Counted from the stretch's first letter, positions 18,801-28,256 are shown. The stretch is DNA of 64,000 bases from Oceanimonas aquatica (GCF_030732065.1 NZ_JAVBHX010000010.1:48691-112690), one strand, 5' to 3'. The notes: a model not told the origin generated them from the letters alone. A program made the numbers and translations.

Positions 18801-19719
18801 GCAAGGTGGCATCGCCCTGGTCAGCGTGCTGTGGCTGCTGTTGCTGCTGACGGTGCTGGCCTCGGGGCTGTCGGTAAACAGCCGCAACCAGGCCCGCCAG
18901 AGCGGCAACATCGCCATTGCCACGCAACTGCAGCAGGGCGCCGACGCCGGCCTGCAACTGGCGCTGCTTGCCCTGGCCCAAAACGCCGATGCACAGCCCT
19001 GGCTGGCCGATGGCAGCCCCTATGTGGTGCAATTCGACGACATGGAGGTGTACGTGGCGCTGTTCAATGAAAGTGGCCGTATCGATCTCAACGCCGCCGG
19101 CCCCGAGCTGCTCAACGGCCTGCTGGCCACCGTGGAGCCCGACGATGCCCTGCGCGCCCGGCTGACGGACGCCATTATGGACTGGCGCGACGGTGACGAT
19201 CTGCGCCGGCTCAATGGCGCCGAAATCGACGACTACCTTGCTGCCGGCCTGGATTACGGCCCCGCCAACGCCCCTTTCAATTCGGTGGAAGAGCTGCAAC
19301 AGGTGCTGGAAATGACGCCTGAACTGTACCGGCAAATTCACCACAGCCTGACCCTGCGCAACCCGCGCCGGGGCATCAACCCCCAGTTTGCCCCCCGCCA
19401 GGTACTGCTGGCCCTGCCCGGCGTGAGTGAGGCCACGGCAGATCAGTTTATTGAAGACAGACGAGCCCGCTTTGAAGCGGGTCAGCCGCCGCCGGCCACC
19501 GATCTGTTTCCTCGGGAGCTGCTCTCCAACGGCGCTCCCGGGGTCAACTACACTATTCATACCGAAGCCCGAATGAATACGGTATATCGCTACCGACTGA
19601 CCGCCAGCCTGCTTAATCGCCGTGGCCGGCCTCTGGTACTGAGCGCGGAGCAGGAATTTATTCCGCTGTTTAGCGACACAGCCCCTGACGGAGACACCCT
19701 ATGGACGGGGACCGACTGA
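18778..19719 (+). CDS. gspK: Minor pseudopilin GspK
   Basis: A 313-residue GspK-type minor pseudopilin. As in other GspK proteins, the +5 Glu is absent: the mature end begins IALVSVLWLLLLLTVLASGL. The large globular part includes FNESGRIDLNAAGP near residues 97-110 and the helix-hairpin-helix-like SAM part (LLALPGVSEATADQFIEDR). It caps the pseudopilus tip with GspI and GspJ. Its 3' end overlaps gspL by 19 bases. Confidence 0.93.
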   Translation: MLSSSSNRQGGIALVSVLWLLLLLTVLASGLSVNSRNQARQSGNIAIATQLQQGADAGLQLALLALAQNADAQPWLADGSPYVVQFDDMEVYVALFNESGRIDLNAAGPELLNGLLATVEPDDALRARLTDAIMDWRDGDDLRRLNGAEIDDYLAAGLDYGPANAPFNSVEELQQVLEMTPELYRQIHHSLTLRNPRRGINPQFAPRQVLLALPGVSEATADQFIEDRRARFEAGQPPPATDLFPRELLSNGAPGVNYTIHTEARMNTVYRYRLTASLLNRRGRPLVLSAEQEFIPLFSDTAPDGDTLWTGTD

Positions 19720-20777
19720 CACAGGCACTTGGCCACTATGGCCGCCAACTCACACAAACACTGGCCCGCTTCTGGCACTGGTGGAGCGGGCAGTTGCTGA
19801 ACATGCTGCCGGCCACGGTGCGCCAGCGGCTGTTCCGCCCCGGCCAGCGACTGTGCATTTATGCCGGACAGGATCAGTACCAGCTGCAACTGCAGCCCGA
19901 TGGGCATAAGCAGGCCGTTACCGATGTTCCCTCGGCCGAACGACAACAACTGGTGCAAAAGGCCAACCAGACAAAGCTGTGCCTGCCCGCCGGCGAACTG
20001 CTGCTCACCCAACTCACCCTGCCCGCCGCCACCGCCGGCAACCTGGACAATGTGCTGCGCTTTGAAATGGACCGGCACACCCCCTTTACCGCCGACCAGG
20101 TGTATTTCGGCTTTGCCATCGCCCCACGGGAAAAAAACAGCCCGCACATTCGAGTGAGCCTGCTGCTGGCACCGAGGGAGCGAGTAGATGCGCGGCTTGC
20201 CGAACTGGCCGGGCTGGGGCTGTATCCTGCAGTGCTATGTGCCGCCGACCAGCCACAGGCTCCGTCCATTACCCTGCCCGTTGCTCATCAGAAGGCTGGC
20301 CAGCGCAGCCGGCGGCTGAAAAACCTGAACGGTGCCTTGGTACTGGTGATGCTGTCTTTGCTGATCGCCGTGCCGCTTTATCACCGGCAAAACCGCATCG
20401 ACCAGCTGGCCGCCGAGCTGGAGCAGCCCCGCCAGCGTGCCGAGCAGACCGCCGCCCTCAAGCGCGAGCTGGCCGCCCTGCAGGACAGCCGGGACTTTCT
20501 TGGCAAAAAACGGGTCGGGCGCACGCCTACCCTGCCGCTGCTGAATGAGCTCACCCGGCAACTGCCCGATCACACTTGGCTGAGCCGGCTGGAGCTGGAA
20601 AATGGCACCGTGCAAATTCGTGGCGAGTCGGCCAATGCCTCGGAGCTTATCAGCCTGCTGGAAAATTCCGCCCTGTTTACCGACGTACGCTTCAGCTCGC
20701 CGATCACCAATAACCCGGCCACCAGCAAGGATCGCTTCATGATCACCGCCCGTCTGAATGAAGGAGGTGCGCCATGA
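19701..20777 (+). CDS. gspL: Type II secretion platform protein GspL (Xps-like, PilM/PilN-type)
   Basis: A 358-residue bitopic inner-membrane protein. The N-terminal ~200 residues form a short actin-like cytoplasmic domain; one membrane segment (near 213-230, GALVLVMLSLLIAVPLY) is followed by a coiled-coil (about 235-265) and a PilN-like periplasmic domain (LNELTRQLPDHTWLSRLELENG). GspL recruits GspE and partners GspM. The compact size and PilN-like end match XpsL of Xanthomonas rather than classical 400-residue ExeL. Overlaps gspK by 19 bases and gspM by 4. Confidence 0.88.
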   Translation: MDGDRLTQALGHYGRQLTQTLARFWHWWSGQLLNMLPATVRQRLFRPGQRLCIYAGQDQYQLQLQPDGHKQAVTDVPSAERQQLVQKANQTKLCLPAGELLLTQLTLPAATAGNLDNVLRFEMDRHTPFTADQVYFGFAIAPREKNSPHIRVSLLLAPRERVDARLAELAGLGLYPAVLCAADQPQAPSITLPVAHQKAGQRSRRLKNLNGALVLVMLSLLIAVPLYHRQNRIDQLAAELEQPRQRAEQTAALKRELAALQDSRDFLGKKRVGRTPTLPLLNELTRQLPDHTWLSRLELENGTVQIRGESANASELISLLENSALFTDVRFSSPITNNPATSKDRFMITARLNEGGAP

Positions 20778-21379
20778 ACCTGGATGCTCATCAACAGAAA
20801 CTGGCGGCCCTGGGGCTGCTGGTGCTGGTGCTACTGCTGGCGTTCAGCCTGATCATCAGCCCCCTGTTCAGCCTGTTCTGGCGTCAGGGCGAACGGCTGG
20901 ACCAACTGGAAGATCAGCTGGCGCGCTACCAGCGCCTAGCCGGCGAGCTGGAGCAGACTCAGCAGCAACTGCAACAGCTCAGGGCCAGCGCCCCCGACGA
21001 TAACCTCTACCTTCCCGAACAGCGACCCACCCTGGCCCAGGCCTGGCTGCAGCAGCACCTTAACCGGCAAGTGGCACGCAGCGGCGGCCAGCTGGTGAGC
21101 ATTCAGAATGCGCCGACCAATACCGAAGGCCCGTTGCCGGAAGTCATGCTGCGGGTGCACCTGCGCAGTGAGCTCAACGAGCTGGTGCCGCTTATTCATG
21201 CCATTGAGTCGGGCACACCGGCCCTGTTTATGGAAGACCTGGTGATCACTGCCAATACGCGTCGACCCACAATACGCAACAACCGGGTAGTGCGCCGGCA
21301 AAGCGCCCGGACTCAAGAGATACCTTATCTCGATGTGCGCTTTAATCTGCTGGGTTATACCCGACAGGAGGCCCCATGA
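20774..21379 (+). CDS. gspM: Type II secretion platform protein GspM (T2SSM_b type)
   Basis: A 201-residue bitopic membrane protein: short cytoplasmic tail, one membrane segment (about 13-33), a Gln/Glu-rich coiled-coil (about 38-75), then a ferredoxin-like periplasmic domain (RSELNELVPLIHAIESGTPALFMEDLVI). This matches the T2SSM_b/XpsM form that partners the compact GspL. It overlaps both neighbours by 4 bases (ATGA). Confidence 0.87.
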   Translation: MNLDAHQQKLAALGLLVLVLLLAFSLIISPLFSLFWRQGERLDQLEDQLARYQRLAGELEQTQQQLQQLRASAPDDNLYLPEQRPTLAQAWLQQHLNRQVARSGGQLVSIQNAPTNTEGPLPEVMLRVHLRSELNELVPLIHAIESGTPALFMEDLVITANTRRPTIRNNRVVRRQSARTQEIPYLDVRFNLLGYTRQEAP

Positions 21380-21903
21380 TGCAGCCACCCTGGCCGCTGT
21401 TGCTGCTGCTGTGGCTGCCGGCAACCCTGGCACAAACCGCCAGCGAAACGGCACCGGAATATCCGCCCCTGGAGCAGTTTGACGACATCATCGAACGGCC
21501 GTTGTTCAACGCTACCCGGCGGCCAAAGGCCGGCGACGACGACAGCAGCCTGAGCGAAAGTGCCGCCGAGATGCGGGAAAAATGGCGCCTCAGCGGCGTG
21601 GTATGGGAAAACGACCTGCAACTGGCACTGTTCAGCGAACGGGAAGGCGAAGGACGGCAGCGCATTCGCACCGGCATGTATCTGGACGGCAACTGGCAAC
21701 TGGAAGAAATCACCGAAGACAGCGTGACCCTGACCGACGACGGCCAGCGACTGCGGCTGGAGCTGTGGGAGCCGAGAGCCCCCTCAACCCGGCCACTGCC
21801 GGAGCAGGACACACAGCAGAAGGCAGATGAGCAGCCTGAGCAGGAAACCGACAACGGCGACGAGCCGGAAACCGAACAGGGAAGTAACGGGGAGTCATCA
21901 TGA
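21376..21903 (+). CDS. gspN: Type II secretion protein GspN/XpsN-like, HR-domain protein (probable GspC equivalent)
   Basis: A 175-residue exported protein with an N-terminal hydrophobic segment (residues 5-20), a single small HR-like domain (ERPLFNATRRPKAG near 40-53, WRLSGVVWENDLQLALFSER near 72-91) and a long acidic tail (about 140-175, Glu/Gln/Asp-rich). In the Xps gene order, XpsN sits here, between GspM and GspD, and acts like GspC, linking the inner-membrane platform to the secretin. No separate gspC is present, so this protein is the best candidate for that role. It is shorter than XpsN. The assignment is by position and motif. Confidence 0.75.
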   Translation: MMQPPWPLLLLLWLPATLAQTASETAPEYPPLEQFDDIIERPLFNATRRPKAGDDDSSLSESAAEMREKWRLSGVVWENDLQLALFSEREGEGRQRIRTGMYLDGNWQLEEITEDSVTLTDDGQRLRLELWEPRAPSTRPLPEQDTQQKADEQPEQETDNGDEPETEQGSNGESS

Positions 21904-23987
21904 ACAAGCTTGCATTACCTCACTGGCTGAGCGCCAGCCTCATCTGCACCCTACTGGTGGCCTGCACCACCCCCACCGGCGAGCGCACCGCCCTCGACAA
22001 ACCCTGGGGCAAGGACAGAGTGAGCAGCAGCTACGATCCGGTCAAGCTGCCCTCCGGCGAGCGGCCCGCCGATCGGCTTCCCGCCAGCCTGACGCCGGCA
22101 CCGGCGGCCACACCGGCCACTCGCGCCGAAATTTACCGGGGCTCGGGCAACTTTATGCGCCTGGGCCAGGCCGAACAGACCGCCGCCCCGGCCCCCGGCG
22201 ACGTGACCCTCAACTTTCAGGGCTCCGACATTGCCGAGGTGGTGAAAACCATACTGGGTGACATTTTGCAGCTTAATTACTCCCTCGACGAACGGGTGCG
22301 GGGTCAGGTCTATCTGCAAACCAACCGCCCCATTCGCCAGGATGACCTGCTGCCCACCCTTGAAAGCCTGCTGCAAACCCACGGCGCCGCCCTGGTGCAC
22401 AGCAATGGGCTATTTAACGTAGTGCCCGCCGGCGAGGTGCCGCCCTCGGCCCTGAATCCGCGCCTCACCCCTACCGCCGAACGCGGCTACCAGATGCTGA
22501 TTTTGCCCCTGCGTTACATTGGCGCTCAGGAAATGGAAAAGATACTGGAGCCGGTAAAACCCCGCCAGGGTGCCATGATGGTAGACCCCAGACGCAACCT
22601 GATCACCCTAGTGGGCACCCGGGACGAGCTCACCAACATTCGCGATACCGTCAATTTGTTTGATGTGGATCAGCTGCGCGGCATGTCGGTGGGGCTGTTT
22701 CGGCTGCAGGCCAGCAGCGCCGATGTGATTGCCAGCGAGCTGCAGGCCATTTTCGGCGACGAGGCCGAAGGCCCATTGGCGGGCATGGTGCGCTACCTGC
22801 CCATAGAGCGGCTCAACGCCCTGCTGGTGATCACCCCCCAGGAGCGTTACCTCACCGATGCCAGAGTATGGATACAACGGCTGGACCGGGCCGAGAACCC
22901 CCGTGGCCTCAACATGTATGTTTATCATGTGCAAAACGGCAAGGCCGATCACCTGGCCGAGCTGCTCAACCAGCTGTTTGACAGCCAGCGCCGCAACAGC
23001 GCCGGCTCGCCCCTGCCGGCGGCGGCCAGCAGCAGTGAAGAAGGCAGCCCGGTGCAGATTGCCACCGGCATTAACGCCGCCAACCTGGATGTGGGCGAAG
23101 TGAGCGTGATTGCCGACACCGAGCGCAACGCCCTGGTGGTGATGGCCGCCAGCGCCGACTACGAGAAGGTGGAGCAGGCCATCAAGCGGCTGGACCAGTT
23201 GCCGCTGCAGGTGCTCGTGGAAGCCACCATAGTGGAGGTGAGCCTGGAAGACGAGCTGCGCTACGGCCTGCAGTGGTATTTTAAAAACAGCCTGGGCGGC
23301 GGCCGCACCGGCGTGGGTGCCGTGGGTTCGCTGCCCATTCCCTCGCCCTTTGACGGCGGCCTGGACGTCAGCGCCAGCTACGAGGTATTCAACGCCGCCG
23401 GCACCCGGGCCCTGCTTCAGGCCCTGGCCAGCGACTCCAAGGTGAACGTGATCTCCTCCCCCTCGCTGATGGTGCTCGATAACCAGAAGGCGCTGATCAG
23501 AGTGGGGGATCAGGTGCCCATTCGTACCTCGGAAACCACCAACCTCAACAGCGATGTGGGCAATGTGACCAGCACCATTCAGTATCGGGACACAGGTGTG
23601 CTGTTGGAGGTGACTCCACGGGTAAACGCCGGCGGCATGGTGGTACTGGAGCTGGTGCAGGAGGTCAACGACGTGGCTGCCACCACCAGCTCCAACATTC
23701 AGTCGCCCACCATTACCCAGCGCAAAATCGACACCCGGGTGGCGGTGCAGAGCGGCGAAACCCTGGTGCTGGGGGGCTTAATCCGTGAAAACACCACCCG
23801 CGACAGCCAGGGCGTGCCGGGCCTTCGCCATGTGCCGGTACTGGGCTGGCTGTTTGGCAGCAGCGGCACCAACACCCGGCGCACCGAGCTGGTGGTGCTG
23901 ATCACCCCCACCGCCGTGGCCAACGCCATCGACGCCCGCGCCGTGACCCAGGAATACCGCAGCAAGCTGCAGCAGGTGGCGATGTAA
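21900..23987 (+). CDS. gspD: Type II secretion outer-membrane secretin GspD, lipoprotein
   Basis: A 695-residue secretin. It starts with a lipoprotein signal (LLVACTT lipobox, Cys22), so it may reach the outer membrane without a pilotin. Order: N0 domain (about 100-170), N1-N3 domains (about 190-440), then the secretin core (about 460-680) with the VPGLRHVPVLGWLFGSSGTN gate/rim motif and ITPTAV end. It is the last gene of the gspE-D operon and overlaps gspN by 4 bases. Classical gsp operons place gspD second; its place at the end is the Xps arrangement. Confidence 0.95.
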   Translation: MNKLALPHWLSASLICTLLVACTTPTGERTALDKPWGKDRVSSSYDPVKLPSGERPADRLPASLTPAPAATPATRAEIYRGSGNFMRLGQAEQTAAPAPGDVTLNFQGSDIAEVVKTILGDILQLNYSLDERVRGQVYLQTNRPIRQDDLLPTLESLLQTHGAALVHSNGLFNVVPAGEVPPSALNPRLTPTAERGYQMLILPLRYIGAQEMEKILEPVKPRQGAMMVDPRRNLITLVGTRDELTNIRDTVNLFDVDQLRGMSVGLFRLQASSADVIASELQAIFGDEAEGPLAGMVRYLPIERLNALLVITPQERYLTDARVWIQRLDRAENPRGLNMYVYHVQNGKADHLAELLNQLFDSQRRNSAGSPLPAAASSSEEGSPVQIATGINAANLDVGEVSVIADTERNALVVMAASADYEKVEQAIKRLDQLPLQVLVEATIVEVSLEDELRYGLQWYFKNSLGGGRTGVGAVGSLPIPSPFDGGLDVSASYEVFNAAGTRALLQALASDSKVNVISSPSLMVLDNQKALIRVGDQVPIRTSETTNLNSDVGNVTSTIQYRDTGVLLEVTPRVNAGGMVVLELVQEVNDVAATTSSNIQSPTITQRKIDTRVAVQSGETLVLGGLIRENTTRDSQGVPGLRHVPVLGWLFGSSGTNTRRTELVVLITPTAVANAIDARAVTQEYRSKLQQVAM

Positions 23988-24014
23988 TACCGCAAAGCAG
24001 CACCACCGACATAA

Positions 24015-24044
24015 AAGGTGTATCAGGTTTGATACACCTTTTTC
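24015..24044 (+). terminator. Rho-independent terminator of the gsp operon, also a perfect palindrome
   Basis: AAGGTGTATCA (24015-24025) pairs with TGATACACCTT (24030-24040), four-base loop, followed by TTTT. The 22-base palindrome lies 145 bp upstream of a sigma-54-like promoter, and half of it (GATACACC) recurs at the matching distance in the second locus, so it may double as a protein-binding site. Confidence 0.8.
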
Positions 24045-24292
24045 TATTGATATCTCACTGAAATATAAGAGTTTGCTTTGTTTTATGAGAAAAAACCGTA
24101 ACCCAGAGCTAACACCTGCAAATTAAATATCGGTTTTCATCCAGTAAACTCCTTTACTTTCAGTTACATAAAAAATGGCACTGATTATGCCTCCATGACG
24201 TACAACCGCAAGTGCCGCCTCGGCGCTGTGCGAGCATGTGAGCGCCGGAGCAAAGCACGGGCGCCAAACAAAGATGGATGGAGGATAACATC
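24045..24292 (+). promoter_or_regulatory. AT-rich upstream region of the first DUF11-like gene
   Basis: This is most of the 305-bp gap after gspD. It contains a sigma-54-like promoter (24176-24190) and a 103-base leader ending in GGAGG at 24280-24284. The base composition is clearly more AT-rich than the genes around it. I see no small gene in it. Confidence 0.6.
24176..24190 (+). promoter_or_regulatory. Sigma-54-like (-24/-12) promoter for the first DUF11-like gene
   Basis: TGGCACTGATTATGC has GG and GC separated by exactly 10 bases and a perfect TGGCAC -24 half; the -12 half is ATGC instead of TTGC. A matching element precedes the second DUF11-like gene, and a sigma-54 activator gene lies at 34371-35759. 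Confidence 0.6.
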
Positions 24293-25636
24293 ATGTCTTT
24301 ATGGAAAAACTGTAGTAACGGCGCTGGCTGCAAGGCCCTGCACACGATGGCAGTGGCCATGCTGAGTGCCTTTATATTGATATTGGCGATGCCGGCCCAG
24401 GCAACAGATGTTCAGCCTGTAGTAGTACCAGGTAACGCGGAGTGTACGCTGGGCGAGGGGCAGAGCTTTTTTAAAATTGATGAAAGTCTGTTAGGTGGAT
24501 ACGGTGAAACGACCGCACATTACGATGACGAAACAGGAACCTGGTTTTTCATAACACGCATTAACGAATCTACCTTTAACTGGTATGTGGAAGGCGGTGT
24601 GGTTTACTCCGTTGGGGTTAAAGGTGGTCCGGATACCAATGTGTATAACTATCCAAATGGAGCAACTTCAGATACCGGCCTGATGACCCCTACGAATCCG
24701 AGAAATGGCTCTCAACCGGGGATTAGCCATATTTCATTTTGTTATGAACCCGGTGCGCCCAGCATTGATATCACCAAAAACTGTGACGGAACCGACCTTA
24801 ACGGTATGGTCGCCACCTACAATTACACCGCCACCATCACCAATGACGGCGACTTTCCGCTCACCAACATTGAGCTGAAAGAAGCCCAAAACGGTTTTGA
24901 CAGTTGTGTAATCAATACTTTGGATGGCAACTCCGTTACAGAACAACCGCTCACTCTGGGCAGTTATGTCAGTATTAATGGAGTAGGCACCCTGGATCCG
25001 GGTGATTATGTTGATGTCGGCATCACCTGTACCGCCGATGAAATTAATCTGGTCAACGATATCTCCACCCGAGGTACTTATGACGGGGAATATGTCTCCG
25101 ATATGACCAGCGCAACATGTCAGTTCACTCCTGACCCCATGGTCAGTGTCGACAAAACCTGCCCCTATGATGAAAGCGTTCGTCTGATGGCAATGGAAGG
25201 CATGCTGGTTGCCGAAGTCTGCCCGGTTATTACCGTCAAGAATACCGGCGCTGAAACCCTGTCCAGCGTGGTTCTGAACGACCCGGCACTGCCGGAACTG
25301 GCAGCTCTTGGCAATATAGGCCCCATGGCTCCGGGAGCCACTATCGTGATTGATGAATATTGCTACCTGCCGGCAGCCCCTGCAGGCGCTACCTGGGACG
25401 ATTTCCTGGGGGTTGTGGCCGATCCAATCGATCCCATTGAAGGCACCGAGGATAAATATGCCACTGCTACTGCCGCCTTTTTCAACAAGGTTACAGTGGA
25501 TGCCATCGGTTTCTTTGGTGGAAGTGACTCCGACTCCGACACCACCTATAGCTGGGACGATGAAAAACAGGAATGGGTAGCCGAGTGCCCGCTGTGTGCC
25601 CCCTGCCCCGAGTGTGAAACTAACGGGGAATATTAA
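24293..25636 (+). CDS. Secreted protein with DUF11-like K-x-C repeats (copy 1)
   Basis: A 447-residue exported protein with a Sec signal ending MPAQA (cut near residue 37). Residues about 38-155 form an N-terminal domain with a YNYPNGATSDTG...ISHISFCY pattern that I associate with adhesin-like surface proteins. Two DUF11-like beta-sandwich repeats follow, each opening with a hydrophobic-K-x-C motif (SIDITKNC near 160, VSVDKTC near 287). The C-terminal tail is Ser/Asp-rich and then Cys-rich (CPLCAPCPEC). ATG 24293 is chosen for the GGAGG site 8 bases upstream. It is convergent with a metalloprotease. The neighbouring secretion operon suggests type II secretion cargo. Function unknown. Confidence 0.8.
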   Translation: MSLWKNCSNGAGCKALHTMAVAMLSAFILILAMPAQATDVQPVVVPGNAECTLGEGQSFFKIDESLLGGYGETTAHYDDETGTWFFITRINESTFNWYVEGGVVYSVGVKGGPDTNVYNYPNGATSDTGLMTPTNPRNGSQPGISHISFCYEPGAPSIDITKNCDGTDLNGMVATYNYTATITNDGDFPLTNIELKEAQNGFDSCVINTLDGNSVTEQPLTLGSYVSINGVGTLDPGDYVDVGITCTADEINLVNDISTRGTYDGEYVSDMTSATCQFTPDPMVSVDKTCPYDESVRLMAMEGMLVAEVCPVITVKNTGAETLSSVVLNDPALPELAALGNIGPMAPGATIVIDEYCYLPAAPAGATWDDFLGVVADPIDPIEGTEDKYATATAAFFNKVTVDAIGFFGGSDSDSDTTYSWDDEKQEWVAECPLCAPCPECETNGEY

Positions 25637-25660
25637 TTAACAAGCCATTTTGGCAAGCAA

Positions 25661-25687
25661 AAGGGGCGGCTCGTGCCGCCCCTTGTT
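25661..25687. terminator. Bidirectional terminator between DUF11-like gene 1 and metalloprotease 1
   Basis: AAGGGGCGGC (25661-25670) pairs with GCCGCCCCTT (25675-25684), with A-rich sequence before it and GTTTTGTT after it, so it can stop transcription from both converging genes. Confidence 0.85.
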
Positions 25688-25690
25688 TTG

Positions 25691-27817
25691 TTAATGGGGT
25701 TTACCGTTTCCCTTGCCCTTGCCACCGGAGCTGCCACCGTCGCCACTGAGACTGATGCTGACCAGGGCGCTGGCCGTGGCCTTGCCGTCGGTAATGGTAT
25801 AGCTGAAGCTGTCGCCGCGCTTGAAATTGTGCGCCGGGGTATAGCTCAGGGTGCCGTCGGCGTTAATGCGCACCGACCCCTTGCCGCCCTGAGTGACCGA
25901 GGCAATGCGCAGGGCATCACCATCCGGGTCACTGTCGTTGGCCAGCACATTGATGGTAATGGCGCTGCCACTGGTGCTGGCGCTGTCGTCATTGGCCACC
26001 GGCGCCCGGTTGGGGTCTTCCGGCGTAGTTGGCGCAGCCTGCACCGTGACGCTCACGCTGGTGGCGGCTTCACCGCCCCGGCCATCGGTAATACGGTAGC
26101 CAAACACCTCGGTACCACTGAATCCGGCGGGCGGGGTATACACCAGGCGGCCATTGCTGATGCTCACCTTGCCGCGGGAGCTGTCGGCGCCGCTGATGCT
26201 CAGGGCATCGCCGTCCGCATCCCAGTCGTTGGTCAGCACGTCTATGGTGACGGCGTTATTTTCGGTGGTACTGGCGCTGTCGTTTACCGCCACCGGCGCC
26301 TGGTTGGGGCTTTCCGGCTCGCCCCCCTCACCGAGGCTGATGTCTACGGTCAGGCCATTTTCATCCGCCCACAGAGGGGTAATGGTCAGGCCGCTGTCGG
26401 CATCGGTAAACGACAGCCCTTCGCCCAGCGCCGGATCCATCATGTCGAACTCGGGCGCCCAGGTCACACTGCCCGGGGTCATGTCGAGCAGATGGCTGGA
26501 GTCGGCGTCTCCTTCTGTGACCAGCCGCAGCAACAGGCCACTGGCCAGAGTTTGCGGATCGCCAAAGCTGGAGCTGGCAAACAACGACCTGTCGGCCCCC
26601 AGCGGCTGACGGTGATCCAGATAAAACCACTGTTTGTTGCCGCTGGCATCCAGCCCGCGCAGAATTTTCAGCCCTGTTGCCTGGCCATCCTGGGCGGCCA
26701 TGGGCGCCAGGGTGTAGGTGCCGCTGCCGGTGATTTCGGTCACGCCTTTTATCCAGCCCAGTTGCTCCTTCTGAAACGGCCCGGCATGGGCCAGGGCATC
26801 GCCCATAATGCTCATGGTGTCGCCATATTCCAGCCGGCTGCAGCTGCCGGACAGTACGCCGTCGCTGCAATGCAGGCCATGGGCATGCCTGAGCCCCAGG
26901 TTATGCCCCAGCTCGTGAGCCACAATCTGCAAATCCAGCCCGGCAGTCACAAAGGCGCGGGAAGGAGAGCCGCCCACCGTGCCCCAGTTGGCGTTGCAAC
27001 CGCTGGACTCGGGCACCAGATACACCAGCCGGTCGTACTGGCTTAAATCCACCCCGCTTTGGGTGGCCAGGCGGTTGGCTTCGTCTATGGTGCCGGACGG
27101 GCAGCCGCCCCCCTGCAGCGGCACCGTATACCAGCCCAGGGCGTCACCGGTCAGCCAGGTCTGGCCGTATGAGGCCTCCATAAAGTAATTACTGACCGGG
27201 CCAAACATAAAATCGGCGGCCTGTTGCCGGGTCCAGGGTTTGTCGTTGGGGGCATTTTCGTAGTTAACCAGCATCACCGCCGTGCGCTGCTCGCCCAGGG
27301 TGGCGCCGGCGCTGGCGGCGGTGCCACCGTTGCTGCCGCCATCGGCTCCCAGGATCAAAATGTCGTCCGCCAGCAACAATAGGTGATCGTCCGCATCGGT
27401 AATCTCACTCTCCCGCCCCAGGGCTAGACCACGAACCGCCACCCGCTGGCCGCTGTGCAGCCTGCTCACCGCACCGGCCGGGTACAGCTCCAGTTGCTCG
27501 TTATCCTGAGTATGCAGCAAATAACGCAGCCGGCTGCTGCCATCCTTATGGTGCTCATAACGCAGCTCCAGCTCGCCTTGCTGCTCGGCTGGCTGGGCCA
27601 GCCTGGCCTGCCGCGCCAGCATCAGCGCCTTGCCGGGATGAATGCGTGCCAGCGCCACCAGGCCGGCCCGGTTTTCCGCCGGGGCTGCCAGCGGTGGCTG
27701 TTTGGCGGCAATGCCATGATCGTGGGCTTCTTCAGTCACAGCGGCAAAAGACATGGAGGCAGCAGTAATACCGCCGGTTGCCAGCAAAAAGGCAACAGCA
27801 GACCCGGAAAGGCGCAT
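25691..27817 (-). CDS. Secreted M11/gametolysin-like zinc metalloprotease with two cadherin-like domains (copy 1)
   Basis: A 708-residue exported protease. Signal peptide near residues 1-25 (ends MSFA/AV). A propeptide-like region (about 30-170) precedes the catalytic domain, which holds the zinc motif HELGHNLGLRH at residues 301-311 and a downstream GDTMSIMGD Met-turn-like segment. Two tandem cadherin-like/VCBS domains follow (each beginning N-x-A-P-V-A and containing DxDGD), then a GKGKGNGKPH tail. ATG 27817 is chosen because GGGAG lies 7 bases upstream; an upstream in-frame start at 27868 lacks a site. It is convergent with DUF11-like gene 1. Probably a type II secretion substrate acting at or outside the cell surface; targets unknown. 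Confidence 0.85.
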   Translation of the reverse strand: MRLSGSAVAFLLATGGITAASMSFAAVTEEAHDHGIAAKQPPLAAPAENRAGLVALARIHPGKALMLARQARLAQPAEQQGELELRYEHHKDGSSRLRYLLHTQDNEQLELYPAGAVSRLHSGQRVAVRGLALGRESEITDADDHLLLLADDILILGADGGSNGGTAASAGATLGEQRTAVMLVNYENAPNDKPWTRQQAADFMFGPVSNYFMEASYGQTWLTGDALGWYTVPLQGGGCPSGTIDEANRLATQSGVDLSQYDRLVYLVPESSGCNANWGTVGGSPSRAFVTAGLDLQIVAHELGHNLGLRHAHGLHCSDGVLSGSCSRLEYGDTMSIMGDALAHAGPFQKEQLGWIKGVTEITGSGTYTLAPMAAQDGQATGLKILRGLDASGNKQWFYLDHRQPLGADRSLFASSSFGDPQTLASGLLLRLVTEGDADSSHLLDMTPGSVTWAPEFDMMDPALGEGLSFTDADSGLTITPLWADENGLTVDISLGEGGEPESPNQAPVAVNDSASTTENNAVTIDVLTNDWDADGDALSISGADSSRGKVSISNGRLVYTPPAGFSGTEVFGYRITDGRGGEAATSVSVTVQAAPTTPEDPNRAPVANDDSASTSGSAITINVLANDSDPDGDALRIASVTQGGKGSVRINADGTLSYTPAHNFKRGDSFSYTITDGKATASALVSISLSGDGGSSGGKGKGNGKPH

Positions 27818-28158
27818 CGGTTTCTCCCAAAAAATACAAAAGCAGGCTTTCCCCAATAAAGGAGCCATTTAAATCTTTATTAAAACGTGCTGGCCAGAAG
27901 AACAGAAAAAGGCTCTGGCAATAACGGGCTGCCACTCACACCCAAAGAGCACAAAAAAACAAAACTCAAATGGTGCTGTAGCAACCGGACGGCGGGCACT
28001 ATAACATTCGCAACTGGTTACTTTTTATTCCATAACGCTATAAAAACGCACAACTTGGCTAAATAAAAAGCAAAAGGAGCCTGATGAATATGATCATGAA
28101 ATGTTAAGTCTTTCATTTGAATGAAATAAAACAGCTGTTTATTTTTCAATCACTTGCG
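27815..28158. repeat. Conserved upstream block of metalloprotease 1 (repeat copy A)
   Basis: This block aligns by eye along its whole length with 33637-33971. Shared segments include CCCCAATAAAGGAGCCAT, CAAATGGTGCTGT, CGGCGGGCACTATAACATT, AAAAAGCAAAAGGAG and AATATGATCATG. It contains the presumed promoter of the minus-strand protease (TATAGT, read as the complement of ACTATA near 27999) and a seven-codon + strand mini-frame. The two copies mark a duplicated protease locus. Confidence 0.8.
28084..28107 (+). other. Conserved seven-codon mini-frame with ribosome-binding site (copy A)
   Basis: ATG AAT ATG ATC ATG AAA TGT TAA would encode MNMIMKC. AAAAGGAG ends four bases upstream. The same frame, starting with TTG and differing by one residue (E for K), is kept at 33897-33920. 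It could be a leader peptide or the remnant of a lost gene. Confidence 0.4.
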
Positions 28159-28256
28159 TTCTTTTCGCTGTTTGAAAACTGTTGTTTCCTAAATAAGGGA
28201 GCTATCTGCCTCCCCCATGCGCTGATCACCTGACGAACGGACTCAGGAGCAGGCAG

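Noticed and set aside
28084..28107. Sigma-54 element in the repeat blocks (GG then GC near AAATAAAAAGC)
   Set aside because: The GG to GC spacing is 11 bases in both copies, not 10, so it does not fit the sigma-54 rule.
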